A stretch of DNA of 64,000 nucleotides, taken from NCBI GenBank assembly GCA_036835375.1, contig DAITMB010000002.1:1-64000 (forward strand), read 5' to 3'. The stretch's first letter is position 1. Every line of letters starts with the position of its first letter. Both the position numbers and the translations under genes were made by a program. Shown in pieces: positions 17,311 through 26,836 of this stretch. The notes beneath the pieces were generated by a model, which saw nothing but the letters and a program-made list of their open reading frames with translations, was not told the origin of the DNA and did no database searches. This stretch comes from JANQTF01 sp036835375 (lineage in GTDB: Bacteria; Bacteroidota; Bacteroidia; J057).

Positions 17311-18335
17311 GGCCCATCGACTGGAAAGTATTCTTTCAGGAGCGCAATTTATTGCAAGCGCTTATCCAGCAACCCTCGGGGCGAATGCCGCGTGAGCGGG
17401 CGCTCCAACTTCTGCAAGGAGACGCTGCGCGCTTAGATGGGCTCGTGCACATGGGGATTCTTTTGCGCCAAGCTTCCGAAGTACTCGCTGGTCCTCCGCT
17501 CCTGTGGATGCGCCAAGCCCAAGCGATCTCTCAGCTTCCGCTCCTGTGGCAAGGCTGGCAAAATCTTTGGCACCGCATTCACCTCCTCGCCAGCGACATG
17601 GATGTGACAATCAACCCTGCTGCGCGAGAGCGCCTTGGCACCGCGCTCTATCCCATGATCGCCGACCTGCGCACTTGGACCCTTGCCACAGAGTTAGCTT
17701 TCATCGATCACTTTCAAGGCCCCACTGCCCTTCTTGATGCAGGGGAAGTCATTCCTCATGAAATGCTGGGCGCCGCTACCCAACTTCAACAATGGACCCT
17801 CCGCCAAGCTGCCCATCCAGCGTGGGAGCAGGAGCAGCAAGCGTTGATCAACGACCTTAATGAATCGGCAGAGCGGCTTTTGCGCAGGCTGCGCGAAGTC
17901 AATGCGCCTAACGCTCAGCGCCGCCAAAAGCTGGACGCCATTCAGCGGCTATCCCCCGACGAGCTCTTAGACCGCAGCAATCTCACCGCCTTGATTTCGG
18001 AGGGCACCTTCCTCTCTCTCCACGCTCAGTTGGGTATTGTAGTGCAGGTTCCCCTCAACACCGAAGAAATTTTTCAACCACTTTCCCCCTCCGAAATAGC
18101 AGGAACTCACCCCAGCCAAGCTGCACCAGACCTCTCTCAGCTTATGGAAGCATGGCGTGGAAGTAACCATGATTTATTTTCATTTCTACTCCAAACGCCC
18201 CCCATAGACGCGTGGCCAGACGCACGAAGAATGGATCTGTTTCGGAGCATTTTACAGGAAAGGGGGGACGCTATTCGCTGGGAAAATAGCGCAGATCGAC
18301 GCATCTGGGAGGTTTGGCCCAAGGAGTCAACCTAG
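17307..18335 (+). CDS. Unrecognised helical protein
   Basis: A 342-residue soluble protein without signal peptide or membrane helix. It is rich in Leu, Gln, Arg and Trp and predicted by eye to be almost entirely helical. The first 65 residues (REERALQLLQ-like helix, then LDGLVHMGILLRQ and a short PPL strand) have the look of a winged-helix domain. The middle (about 180-235) is a likely coiled coil (LNESAERLLRRLREVNA). I do not recognise the family. The overall plan recalls wHTH-helical kleisin-like proteins, but no SMC/condensin partner is present, so this is only a remark. Convergent with the aquaporin gene, seven bases apart. Confidence 0.68.
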   Translation: MRPIDWKVFFQERNLLQALIQQPSGRMPRERALQLLQGDAARLDGLVHMGILLRQASEVLAGPPLLWMRQAQAISQLPLLWQGWQNLWHRIHLLASDMDVTINPAARERLGTALYPMIADLRTWTLATELAFIDHFQGPTALLDAGEVIPHEMLGAATQLQQWTLRQAAHPAWEQEQQALINDLNESAERLLRRLREVNAPNAQRRQKLDAIQRLSPDELLDRSNLTALISEGTFLSLHAQLGIVVQVPLNTEEIFQPLSPSEIAGTHPSQAAPDLSQLMEAWRGSNHDLFSFLLQTPPIDAWPDARRMDLFRSILQERGDAIRWENSADRRIWEVWPKEST

Positions 18336-18342
18336 TTTGGTC

Positions 18343-19068
18343 TCAAGAGAACATCGCATACCACAAGCCGGTCGCTAGGCATGATCCAATGATCGGTCCT
18401 ATGACCGGTACCCAGGCATAGCTCCAGTCGGAACTGGCCTTGTTGGGGATAGGCAGAATGGCATGCATGATCCTCGGCCCGAGATCGCGGGCAGGATTGA
18501 TCGCATAGCCCGTGGTACCACCCAGGCTGAGACCAATTGCTACGACTAGCAAGCCTACAGGCAGTGCATCAAGGGCACCCAACGAGGCTGCTTGGTCTCC
18601 CACTTTAGCTCCCGTGATCAGCAAGACTCCTAAGATCAATACAAAGGTGCCAATGATCTCCGACATCAAGTTGTTGAAAGGATGCCGAATGGCTGGGTCT
18701 GTGCAAAAAGTGGCTCGCTTGAGCGGACCATCCTCGGTCACTTCATAGTGAGATCGATACTGGACCCACACTAGGCTGGTCCCGATCATCGCTCCCAACA
18801 TTTGGGAGAAAAAGTATATCGGAAGGTCCTTCCAAGGAAATTTTCCGGCGAGGGCGAGGGCTAATGTTACCGCTGGATTGAGATGTGCTCCGCTGATGTC
18901 AGCTACCATGAACACCGCCGCGAAAACACCCAGTCCCCAACCGAAAGTGATCACAATCCACCCTCCCTGATTGCCTTTAGTGCGTGCCAGGACGACATTC
19001 GCCACCACGGCATTGCCCAATAGAATGAGAATAGCTGTACCGATGATTTCGCCAAAAAAAGGTAACAT
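18343..19068 (-). CDS. glpF: MIP-family channel, aquaglyceroporin type
   Basis: A 241-residue inner-membrane channel with six membrane helices and two half-helix loops. The first NPA motif (GAHLNPAVTLA, Asn64) and the second (GYAINPARDLGPR, Asn191) are both intact. The Asp right after the second NPAR (Asp195) is the usual mark of glycerol-conducting members, so glycerol/small polyol facilitation is preferred over pure water transport. No glycerol kinase or dehydrogenase is adjacent, so the symbol is a family label. It ends seven bases from the convergent gene at 17307-18335. Confidence 0.9.
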   Translation of the reverse strand: MLPFFGEIIGTAILILLGNAVVANVVLARTKGNQGGWIVITFGWGLGVFAAVFMVADISGAHLNPAVTLALALAGKFPWKDLPIYFFSQMLGAMIGTSLVWVQYRSHYEVTEDGPLKRATFCTDPAIRHPFNNLMSEIIGTFVLILGVLLITGAKVGDQAASLGALDALPVGLLVVAIGLSLGGTTGYAINPARDLGPRIMHAILPIPNKASSDWSYAWVPVIGPIIGSCLATGLWYAMFS

Positions 19069-19193
19069 GTAGTAGTAGTTCTTGGGGTGAAGCTCAGGCT
19101 AGAGTTACGAATTTTCGGATAAAAAATAAACCCACCCCACTCACTTTGTTCGCGCAAGGCGAAAGATCATCGAGTCGCATTCCAACTCTACTA

Positions 19194-21212
19194 CTACGCC
19201 TTCTCTTCGACGTTCACTGATTCGCTCGATCCTACTTTTCGACCTACGCGCCAAATGATCAGACCAAGCAAAGCCAGACATATGGCCATAGCGACCCAAG
19301 GTGAAAGTCCTAATCCCGCAGGCAGTGCACCAAAAAGCAGCGCGATGGTCCCCACGACGAGTGCATAAGGCATCTGTGTCCGCACGTGATCGATGTGATC
19401 GCAATCCGAGGCCAGTGAGCTGAGAATGGTCGTGTCTGAAATCGGTGACACGTGATCGCCCAAGACCGATCCGGCGAGTACGCTGGCGACAGTGTGGTAA
19501 AACAGCGGGAGCGACTCAGCAGGAGACAGGCCCACGCTGCGAGAAGCTTCCCAAACCAAAGGCAGCATCAGCGGAAACAAAATGGCCATGGTGCTCCAGG
19601 AAGAGCCTGTGGAAAAGGCAACCAGGGCGCTCAATAAAAACGCAAGCGCGGGAATCCAAATCGGAGAGAGGTTTCTCCCCAGCAAATCGGTCAGGTAGCC
19701 AGCCGTGTACATGTCCCGTGTGACAGATCCGAGCGCCCAGGCCAAGGACAGAATCACCAAAGCGCCCATCATCGCCTTGAATCCGTTCATCATACTGTCC
19801 ATGACTAAGGGAAGACGCATCTTGCCGCCTAAAAGTGTCATGACGATGGCTGTGCCCAGGGACGCGAGAGAAGCCCATAAGAGGGCTTGGTAAGAATTGG
19901 AAGCACCGATGGTCTCAGACATTTTTTTTAAAAAAGAACTTCCTTCGTCATTCCACAATTCCTCGGAATAACCCGTGTAGAGCAACCCTCCCAAGACCCC
20001 CAGCACCAACACCAGCACTGGGATCGCCGCATATCTGGCTTTGGGGGGAATTCCCGGTAACGGGGAAAATTCATCCAACTCCTGGCCTGACACTTCGGCG
20101 CGGCGCTTCGCCCGCACTTTTCCTGTGCTCCTCGCTCTTCGCTCTGCTTTGAGCATCGGACCAAAATCTCTTCCGCTGAGTACCAGCATCAGGATGAAGA
20201 GCAGCATCAGGATGGAATAAAACGAATAAGGGATAGACTGAAGAAAAATCAAGTAGGGAGATTGATCTGCTGGAAAGCCCGGAAGATCTTTGATTCCATC
20301 ACTGATGTATCCGATCTCGGCTCCGATCCACGTCGTGACAAATGCGATGGATGCCACGGGAGCCGCAGTCGCATCCACTAAAAAGCTCAGTTTTTCACGC
20401 GAAATCTTCAGTTTGTCGGTGATGGGCCGCATCGTATTTCCCACGACCAAGCTATTGGCATAGTCATCAAAAAAAATCACCATCCCCATCGCATACGTCG
20501 CCAACTGTCCTGACTTGGGCGTTTTGGCTAAGCCCGACATTCGCTTGACAACCCCCTGCATCCCACCATTGCGCGATACGACAGATACCATCCCGCCAAT
20601 CAGCAGCGAAAAAACCAAGATCGACATGTGGTCACTGTCCACGAGGGCATCTAAAATATAGGTGTCCAAGCTGGCCAGAAAGCCACTGCCCAATCCTGTC
20701 CAGAACCCACCCTTGGCAATGGCCAGCGTCGCCGCACCAAAGAAAATCCCGACAAATAGAGACACATACACCTCACGGATGAGAAGTGCCAAGGCGATCG
20801 CGACCAGTGGCGGCAAGAGCGACATCCACAGCGGAAAACCTACCACCGGAATGGTCAATTCTGCCTCATACTCCTGAATTTTCAGCACTACCGTGGGCGT
20901 CTCGGGCTGCACCAGATACTGTATCACCCCTTTTCCTTCGTGCAAAGCCACCTCCATCTGTTCCCCATTGAGGGTCAAGGGCAGCGAGATAATGGGCCAA
21001 AGGGCCGTGTCCAGCTCGATAAAAATATTGGCTGTATCCCCAGCGCGTACAACACGTGAGCCCAGAAAGGTAATGGTACGATCCGAAAACTCGTATTCGG
21101 CCAAAGGTCTGGGCGGGGAGCTGGGCTCTTGTGCCGAAAGCTCCATCGGGAGACCGCAAAAAATCAAGCCCACGACGAGCAATAACCAAGCATTGGGGGA
21201 AATCATGCGCAT
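19194..21212 (-). CDS. NhaC-family Na+/H+ antiporter with N-terminal ectodomain
   Basis: A 672-residue inner-membrane transporter. Residues 1-28 form a cleavable-looking signal peptide (LSAQ). Residues about 30-125 are a hydrophilic beta-rich segment with no membrane helix. From about residue 128 the antiporter proper follows with roughly 12 helices, including the FFDDYANSLVVGNTMRP motif that marks the NhaC/ion-transporter superfamily and a C-terminal FSTGSSWSTMAILFPL repeat. It exchanges Na+ (or an organic cation or acid) for protons. A cytoplasmic loop rich in Arg/Lys sits near residues 365-390. The exported N-terminal domain is longer than in the usual NhaC. The start could be either of two ATGs three codons apart. 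Single gene. Confidence 0.9.
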   Translation of the reverse strand: MRMISPNAWLLLVVGLIFCGLPMELSAQEPSSPPRPLAEYEFSDRTITFLGSRVVRAGDTANIFIELDTALWPIISLPLTLNGEQMEVALHEGKGVIQYLVQPETPTVVLKIQEYEAELTIPVVGFPLWMSLLPPLVAIALALLIREVYVSLFVGIFFGAATLAIAKGGFWTGLGSGFLASLDTYILDALVDSDHMSILVFSLLIGGMVSVVSRNGGMQGVVKRMSGLAKTPKSGQLATYAMGMVIFFDDYANSLVVGNTMRPITDKLKISREKLSFLVDATAAPVASIAFVTTWIGAEIGYISDGIKDLPGFPADQSPYLIFLQSIPYSFYSILMLLFILMLVLSGRDFGPMLKAERRARSTGKVRAKRRAEVSGQELDEFSPLPGIPPKARYAAIPVLVLVLGVLGGLLYTGYSEELWNDEGSSFLKKMSETIGASNSYQALLWASLASLGTAIVMTLLGGKMRLPLVMDSMMNGFKAMMGALVILSLAWALGSVTRDMYTAGYLTDLLGRNLSPIWIPALAFLLSALVAFSTGSSWSTMAILFPLMLPLVWEASRSVGLSPAESLPLFYHTVASVLAGSVLGDHVSPISDTTILSSLASDCDHIDHVRTQMPYALVVGTIALLFGALPAGLGLSPWVAMAICLALLGLIIWRVGRKVGSSESVNVEEKA

Positions 21213-21314
21213 AGCTTATGAACTCAGAAGCAGCCAAGTTAGCAAAAATGTTGACCCTTCATCTTGCCAGCTATTCGCAGCCAATCTCCCTGATCTGCGG
21301 CTTTTTTTCAAGGC

Positions 21315-22319
21315 TCAGTCGAAGCGCTTGAGCTGATGAGCGCTGAACTCCCACTCAGGGGTGACCAAAATTCCCGACCTGGGCAATTCGTACCAAGGGC
21401 TGAGAGCAGGATCTTGGGGATTGCGCAAAATCTGAATTTCCTGGGCTGGCATATAGCTCTGTGCAAGGATGAACAGGACCTTCCCAGTGTGAGAGTGCTT
21501 TGCCATATCCACGACAATGACCGCGTGGCCCGGCGATCCTCCGCGAATGAAGACATCTCCAATGGCCAAGCTGTCGATCGACACAGGACGTAACTCACGG
21601 TCCAAAGAGAGGGTGCCCGCGTACGTAAAGACCGTTTCTAGGTAGGACCAATAGTCTGCGATCGTATTCGAAGGAGCTTTGCTTTTGCGCCACGACACGT
21701 TGTTCCCTTGCACGACGATCCGATTTCCCTCCATCCACTTGAGATAATCGATGCGAAATCCATTGGTGAATTCGAAGTGAATCTGCTCATAGGCACGCTG
21801 TGCATACCAATAATCTGCCCGAAGACGGATCACCGCATCCGCACACTGGTGCAGATCTTTTCGGCCAATGGGCAGATCTACTACGGCATGATACACGCCA
21901 CGATCGGGTTTCACACTGCCGTCATAATGTAGTACCTGGCTTCCGGGCGGTTTGAGTGGCAACTCCCGAAGATGCTGCGCAAAAGAGCTCGGCCCGCACG
22001 CTACACGCTCGTAGCCAGGTGGGCAAGCAAAACGCGTTTCTACTTTGCTCCCAGCCGAGTCGATTGTTGAAATCTCGGATATGGTCGCTGTCTGTGTAGC
22101 GCCGAGTATGTTGACTAACGGCGCTTGGTGCTGCTCCGACTCCGACTTATTAGGAAGCTGGCAAGCGACCTGTGCCATCAGCAACAAGAGTTGACAAAAC
22201 CGTATGCAATGAGGACATTTCCATAGCCTTACAGGTTTACCAAGACCCCTCTTAGCTGCTGGACGAATGGTCGATACATGATGCGGCCTCGTCGATTTAC
22301 CTTGGGTGTTGATACGCAT
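21315..22319 (-). CDS. DUF4846 domain lipoprotein
   Basis: A 334-residue exported protein of the DUF4846 family, which is common in Bacteroidota and of unknown function. Recognisable parts are the PPGYERVACGPSSFAQHLRELPL opening, the CADAVIRLRADYWYAQ segment and a GDVFIRGGSPGHAVIVVDMA element with the Gly-His-Ala pattern reminiscent of papain-like or NlpC-like folds. Whether it is an active hydrolase cannot be decided here. The N-region before the hydrophobic core (LLLLMAQVACQ, a plausible lipobox) is unusually long, about 43 residues from the ATG at 22319, so the true start may be a later non-ATG codon. Divergent from the gene at 22445. Confidence 0.82.
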   Translation of the reverse strand: MRINTQGKSTRPHHVSTIRPAAKRGLGKPVRLWKCPHCIRFCQLLLLMAQVACQLPNKSESEQHQAPLVNILGATQTATISEISTIDSAGSKVETRFACPPGYERVACGPSSFAQHLRELPLKPPGSQVLHYDGSVKPDRGVYHAVVDLPIGRKDLHQCADAVIRLRADYWYAQRAYEQIHFEFTNGFRIDYLKWMEGNRIVVQGNNVSWRKSKAPSNTIADYWSYLETVFTYAGTLSLDRELRPVSIDSLAIGDVFIRGGSPGHAVIVVDMAKHSHTGKVLFILAQSYMPAQEIQILRNPQDPALSPWYELPRSGILVTPEWEFSAHQLKRFD

Positions 22320-22444
22320 AGCGCTGTTTATTTGTATCAAAGGGTAGATTATTCTATTGGATCGCACGAGGTTTTGGTACCTTTTAGATGAATTAACCAA
22401 CTCAAATTAGACCGATAAGGACTATTCTGTCAACTATCACGCAT

Positions 22445-25400
22445 ATGATCCGACTTCTTTCCCTTCCCCCAGTCTCGAGTATTTGGCTCGATAGAACGTG
22501 GGTGTTCGTTTTTCTCCTTACAGGACTTCTTCTTGGCTGCGACAAATCCGAAGATCCTAAGTTGCTTGTGTTTTCCAAAACTGCCGGTTTCCGGCATGAA
22601 TCCATCGAAGCAGGGCAGGAAGCCCTGCGAAACATGGCCCAAGAACAAGGTTGGCAAGTAGATTTCACAGAGAATGATTCCGCATTTTACGAAGAATCGC
22701 TTCGAAATTACCATGCCGTCATTTTCCTTAATACCACTGGTGATGTGCTCAATCCAGAGCAAGAAAACAACTTTCAGCGCTTCATCCAAGCAGGTGGCGG
22801 CTTCGTTGGCATTCACTCCGCCACGGACACCGAGTACGGATGGCCTTGGTATGGCAAACTTGTCGGTGCGTATTTCACCAGTCACCCCAATAATCCTAAT
22901 GTGAGGGAGGCAGAGTTTTTTGTCACTGATCACGACCACGAAGCTTGCGATTCTCTTCCAGAGCGATTTACCCGCAGGGATGAGTTTTACAATTTCAAGG
23001 ACATCAGCCCAGATATTAAGGTGCTGGTCAAGATCGATGAAAGCACCTACGAAGGGGGAGAGAATAACGGCGACCACCCCATGTCTTGGTATCAGGAATA
23101 TGACGGAGGACGAGCTTTTTACACGGGAATGGGGCACACCGATGAGACTTTTTCCGAGCCGCTGTTCCTGAATCACTTGCTCGGAGGCATTCGCTATGTG
23201 CTCGGTGGCAAAAAGGCCAGCCCCCTCAACTATAGCAATGTGCGCACCCAGCGCCTGCCAGAGGAGAACCGTTTCTCCAAGGTGGTTCTTGACGAGAAGC
23301 TCAATGAGCCGATGGAATTGGCCATTTTACCAGATGGCAATGTCCTTTTCATTGAGCGCCACGGTGCCATCAAGCTCTACGACCATTCGCTACAGGCCAC
23401 ACGTGTCGTAGATAGCATCGCTGTGAGCACAAAGTATCGCGATCCCGAAGGGAAAGTGTCAGAAGCAGAAGATGGCTTGCTTGGATTGATCCTCGACCCG
23501 AATTTTGCCGAGAACAACTATGTGTATTTTTTCTATTCGCCCGCTGGCGACGAGCCCAAAAATCAGCTTGCCCGTGTACCCTTTCGTGACGGTGCTTTCC
23601 AATGGGACGCCCAACAGGTGATCTTAGAAGTTCCGGTCCAACGGGAACAATGCTGCCACACGGGTGGCTCTATGGCTTGGGACAAAGACGGCAACTTGTA
23701 TATCAGCACAGGTGATAATACCAGCCCTCGCGCCATTGCTTATGCCCCCATCGACGAACGCCCCACACGCGGTCCTTGGGATGCCCAGAAGTCTTCGGCC
23801 AACACCAACGATCTTCGTGGAAAGATCATCCGCATTCACCCAGAAGCAGACGGTAGCTACACCATTCCAGAAGGCAACCTCTTCCCGGAAGGCAGTTCCA
23901 ATACCCGCCCGGAGATCTACGTGATGGGCACACGCAATCCATACCGGATCTCTTTAGATCAGAAAACTGGATATTTGTACTGGGGCGAAGTCGGACCGGA
24001 TGCGCGAGCAGACTCCTCGACACTCGGGTCCAGAGGTTACGATGAAGTAAACCAGGCTCGTCGGGCTGGAAACTTTGGGTGGCCCTATTTCGTCGGGAAT
24101 AATTATTCCTATGGGATCCATGATTTCAAGACAGGCAAGGTCAGTGGCAGCTTTGACCCAGCCGCCCCCATCAACCGATCTCCCAACAACACAGGTCTCC
24201 GGGAACTACCCCCAGCGCAGCCTGCATTCATTTGGTATCCATACGCTGAATCCAAGGAATTTCCTCTTCTCGGCACGGGTGGCCGCAACGCAATGGCTGG
24301 CCCAGTCTTTTACAGCGAAGACTTTCAGGGAGCTACCAGACCTTTCCCCGGCTATTATGACGGGAAATTGATCGCCTACGATTGGATGAGGGGATGGATC
24401 ATGGCGGTGAGCATGGACGAGGAAGGCAACTACCAATCTATGGAGCGGATCATGCCCAGCCATAAATTCAGCAACCCCGTGGACATGACTTTTAGCCCCG
24501 AAGGCGACCTCTATGTACTGGAGTACGGCACAGGCTGGTTCACCCAAAACGATGACGCTCGGCTCGTCCGAATCGAATACACCGCGGGTAATCGCCCCCC
24601 ACAAGTGAAGCTTAGCGCTGACAAATTGGCCGGAGCGACGCCGCTCCAAGTCCAACTGAGTGCCAAAGGTTCCAAAGACCCCGACAACGATCCGCTCAGC
24701 TATGCTTGGGAAATTCTTTCTCCTGATGGTAGTAAACTCAAAAGTCTGTCTGGCGAAGAACCAGCCCCCATCACTTTCGATAAAGCTGGTGCCTATCAAG
24801 TATCCTTGACAGTGAGCGATGGTAAAAAGGGTGTTTCCAAATCGACCGTTGAGGTGCTCGCCGGGAATGAACGGCCCGTGGTGGACATCCAAATCAGCAC
24901 AGGAAACAGCGGCTTTTTCTTTGTAGGCCAGCCCTTTTCTTATGAAGTCGTCGTGCAGGATCGCGAAGACGGGAGCACCACAGACGGGAGCATTCAGCAG
25001 GAAGACGTGGCTGTGACCATTGATTATCTGGCAGAAGGATATGACAAAAACTTTATCGCAACAGGGCACCAGTACGCAGACCAGATGACAGCCTTTTCCG
25101 CTGGTCGCAGGCTCGTCGCTGCCAGCGATTGCCAATCATGCCATGCCGTTGCCAAAGCCTCCATCGGACCTACCTATCAGGCGATTGCCCAGAAATACAA
25201 GGGAGATGCCAATGCCAAAGCTTATTTGATAGGCAAAATCAAGAATGGCGGCGCAGGGGTGTGGGGAGAAGTCGCCATGGCTGCTCACCCCGATCTGAAC
25301 GAAAAAGATGCAGCCTCCATGGTGGACTACATACTTTCGCAGGGTGAGGCCAGTGCTGGCAGCCTTCCGCTCGCAGGCACTTTTCAACCGACCATCCCCG

Positions 25401-25948
25401 AAGGCCAGAGCAACCAAGGCGTGTTCATCATTCGCGCTGCCTACACTGACCAAGGGGCCAATGGCATCCCAGGACTCCGCGCCGAGCAAGTGCTCGTCTT
25501 GCGAAGTGCAAACCTCAGCGCTTATGAAGCAGATGAAATTGCTGGGGTGATGAAATTTAGCTTGCCGAACCCCCCTGTCAATTTGGTGATCGCTCAAGAA
25601 GATAAGAGTTACATCGCTTTCGAGGATGTTGATCTCACCAATATGACCAGTGTCGCACTCGTAGCGCAAGCTTCCTCTCAATTTGGGATGGTAGGTGGCA
25701 CCATCGAACTGCGTCTCGATGCCGCTGATGGTCCGCTCATTGGTCAATCGACTATGATCAAGCCGACCACACCTGCTCAAGGTGGATCGAGACCGAACTC
25801 CCAGCCGCCCGTGATGGTAACCCTTACTCCCACGCAAGGCACACACAAGCTCTACTTTGTGTTTCGAAATGAACAGTTGGCTGATGGACAAATGCTCTTT
25901 TCTATGATCAGTGCAATGTTCCAGGCAGGGAATGCCCCGCGCATGTAA
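22445..25948 (+). CDS. Multidomain lipoprotein: ThuA, PQQ-type sugar dehydrogenase, PKD, cytochrome c
   Basis: A 1167-residue predicted lipoprotein (lipobox LLLGC, about Cys30). Domains in order: a ThuA-like glutamine-amidotransferase fold (about 38-258, with GGGFVGIHSATDTEY); a glucose/sorbosone dehydrogenase propeller (about 275-700, with HTGGSMAWDKDGNLYISTGDN and RNPYRISLD); a PKD domain (about 718-800, with SKDPDNDPLSYAWE); a cytochrome c domain (haem site CQSCH, Cys896-Cys899-His900); and a C-terminal carbohydrate-binding-like beta domain (about 1030-1160). It probably oxidises sugars outside the cytoplasm and passes electrons to its own haem. ThuA relatives have been linked to trehalose or keto-sugar use. 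This domain set is known in Bacteroidota. A strong terminator follows. Confidence 0.94.
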   Translation: MIRLLSLPPVSSIWLDRTWVFVFLLTGLLLGCDKSEDPKLLVFSKTAGFRHESIEAGQEALRNMAQEQGWQVDFTENDSAFYEESLRNYHAVIFLNTTGDVLNPEQENNFQRFIQAGGGFVGIHSATDTEYGWPWYGKLVGAYFTSHPNNPNVREAEFFVTDHDHEACDSLPERFTRRDEFYNFKDISPDIKVLVKIDESTYEGGENNGDHPMSWYQEYDGGRAFYTGMGHTDETFSEPLFLNHLLGGIRYVLGGKKASPLNYSNVRTQRLPEENRFSKVVLDEKLNEPMELAILPDGNVLFIERHGAIKLYDHSLQATRVVDSIAVSTKYRDPEGKVSEAEDGLLGLILDPNFAENNYVYFFYSPAGDEPKNQLARVPFRDGAFQWDAQQVILEVPVQREQCCHTGGSMAWDKDGNLYISTGDNTSPRAIAYAPIDERPTRGPWDAQKSSANTNDLRGKIIRIHPEADGSYTIPEGNLFPEGSSNTRPEIYVMGTRNPYRISLDQKTGYLYWGEVGPDARADSSTLGSRGYDEVNQARRAGNFGWPYFVGNNYSYGIHDFKTGKVSGSFDPAAPINRSPNNTGLRELPPAQPAFIWYPYAESKEFPLLGTGGRNAMAGPVFYSEDFQGATRPFPGYYDGKLIAYDWMRGWIMAVSMDEEGNYQSMERIMPSHKFSNPVDMTFSPEGDLYVLEYGTGWFTQNDDARLVRIEYTAGNRPPQVKLSADKLAGATPLQVQLSAKGSKDPDNDPLSYAWEILSPDGSKLKSLSGEEPAPITFDKAGAYQVSLTVSDGKKGVSKSTVEVLAGNERPVVDIQISTGNSGFFFVGQPFSYEVVVQDREDGSTTDGSIQQEDVAVTIDYLAEGYDKNFIATGHQYADQMTAFSAGRRLVAASDCQSCHAVAKASIGPTYQAIAQKYKGDANAKAYLIGKIKNGGAGVWGEVAMAAHPDLNEKDAASMVDYILSQGEASAGSLPLAGTFQPTIPEGQSNQGVFIIRAAYTDQGANGIPGLRAEQVLVLRSANLSAYEADEIAGVMKFSLPNPPVNLVIAQEDKSYIAFEDVDLTNMTSVALVAQASSQFGMVGGTIELRLDAADGPLIGQSTMIKPTTPAQGGSRPNSQPPVMVTLTPTQGTHKLYFVFRNEQLADGQMLFSMISAMFQAGNAPRM

Positions 25949-25977
25949 AACTTGCTTCCTCTTATTTTCAGGACTTC

Positions 25978-26017
25978 AAAAGGGGTGTTCCTAGCGGAAC
26001 ACCCCTTTTTCTTTTTC
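25978..26017 (+). terminator. Rho-independent terminator after the sugar dehydrogenase gene
   Basis: A long stem (core 25981-25991 with 25996-26006, extended by three A-T pairs), a TAGC loop and a T-rich tail with one C. It begins 30 bases after the stop at 25948 and isolates tsaB from the upstream gene. Confidence 0.93.
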
Positions 26018-26077
26018 AGCAAAAGCCTTGACAGCACACCATGCCGATCTAAAGCGAGGTTCTCGTATCTTCGGGCC

Positions 26078-26791
26078 ATGACATCTGGCCAGAATCCCCC
26101 GCGTTTTTTGCTCATTGAGACCTCCACCGATGTAGCGAGTGTGGCACTCAGCGAAGGCAGTGCCATCGTGGCTGTCTCTACTGTTTTTGCCGAAAAATCT
26201 CACGCTCGCCTCATCGCACCCTTGATTCAACAATTGATCCGAAATGTCGGCTGGACAGTCTCAGAACTTTCTGCGGTAGTCGTGAGCGAAGGGCCCGGTT
26301 CCTACACAGGCCTGCGTGTAGGCGTTTCCATCGCTAAGGGCCTGTGCTTCGCGGCTGATCTTCGCTTGATTGGAATAGGAAGTTTGCAGGGACTTGCAGG
26401 AGAGGTGATGGACATGGCTCAGGTCTTGTCTGCCCATATTCTCCCCATGATCGATGCCCGAAGAATGGAGGTCTATCTGGCGAGGTTGAATGATCGGGGC
26501 GAAACACTGGACAAGGTTCAGGCATCCATTATCGAGGAAGGAAGCCTGAGTGACTGGCTGGACGAGCGACCTCATATTCTACTGGGAGATGGCTTGGCGA
26601 AGTGTGTGCCTATCTTTCAATCTCATCCACACGCGATTTTGCTCCCAAAGCGGCTGGCGTCTGCCGCTGGCATGCTTCCCTTTGCCCTCGCGAAATATGA
26701 AGCGGGTCAGTTTGCCGACGTGGAGGCATTCGAGCCAGCATACCTCAAGCCCGTCAAAGCCACAAAGCCTACCAATAAGCTGTTGGGATGA
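26078..26791 (+). CDS. tsaB: tRNA N6-threonylcarbamoyladenosine biosynthesis protein TsaB
   Basis: A 237-residue protein of the ASKHA fold. TsaB partners TsaD and TsaE to transfer the threonylcarbamoyl group to A37 of ANN-reading tRNAs. The family start LLIETSTDVASVAL, the central EGPGSYTGLRVGVSIAKGL block and the PMIDARRMEVYLA element are all present. The ATG at 26078 is used; the upstream open frame lies over the preceding terminator and cannot be coding. Convergent with queA, another tRNA-modification gene, 45 bases away. Confidence 0.96.
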   Translation: MTSGQNPPRFLLIETSTDVASVALSEGSAIVAVSTVFAEKSHARLIAPLIQQLIRNVGWTVSELSAVVVSEGPGSYTGLRVGVSIAKGLCFAADLRLIGIGSLQGLAGEVMDMAQVLSAHILPMIDARRMEVYLARLNDRGETLDKVQASIIEEGSLSDWLDERPHILLGDGLAKCVPIFQSHPHAILLPKRLASAAGMLPFALAKYEAGQFADVEAFEPAYLKPVKATKPTNKLLG

Positions 26792-26836
26792 CGCTTGTGA
26801 TCAGACACAACGGTTGGATGCACGTAATCCCATTCG

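Noticed and set aside
24206..25135. 309-residue minus-strand ORF inside the sugar dehydrogenase gene
   Set aside because: Antisense shadow of the dehydrogenase/PKD coding sequence; composition is atypical and no motif is present.
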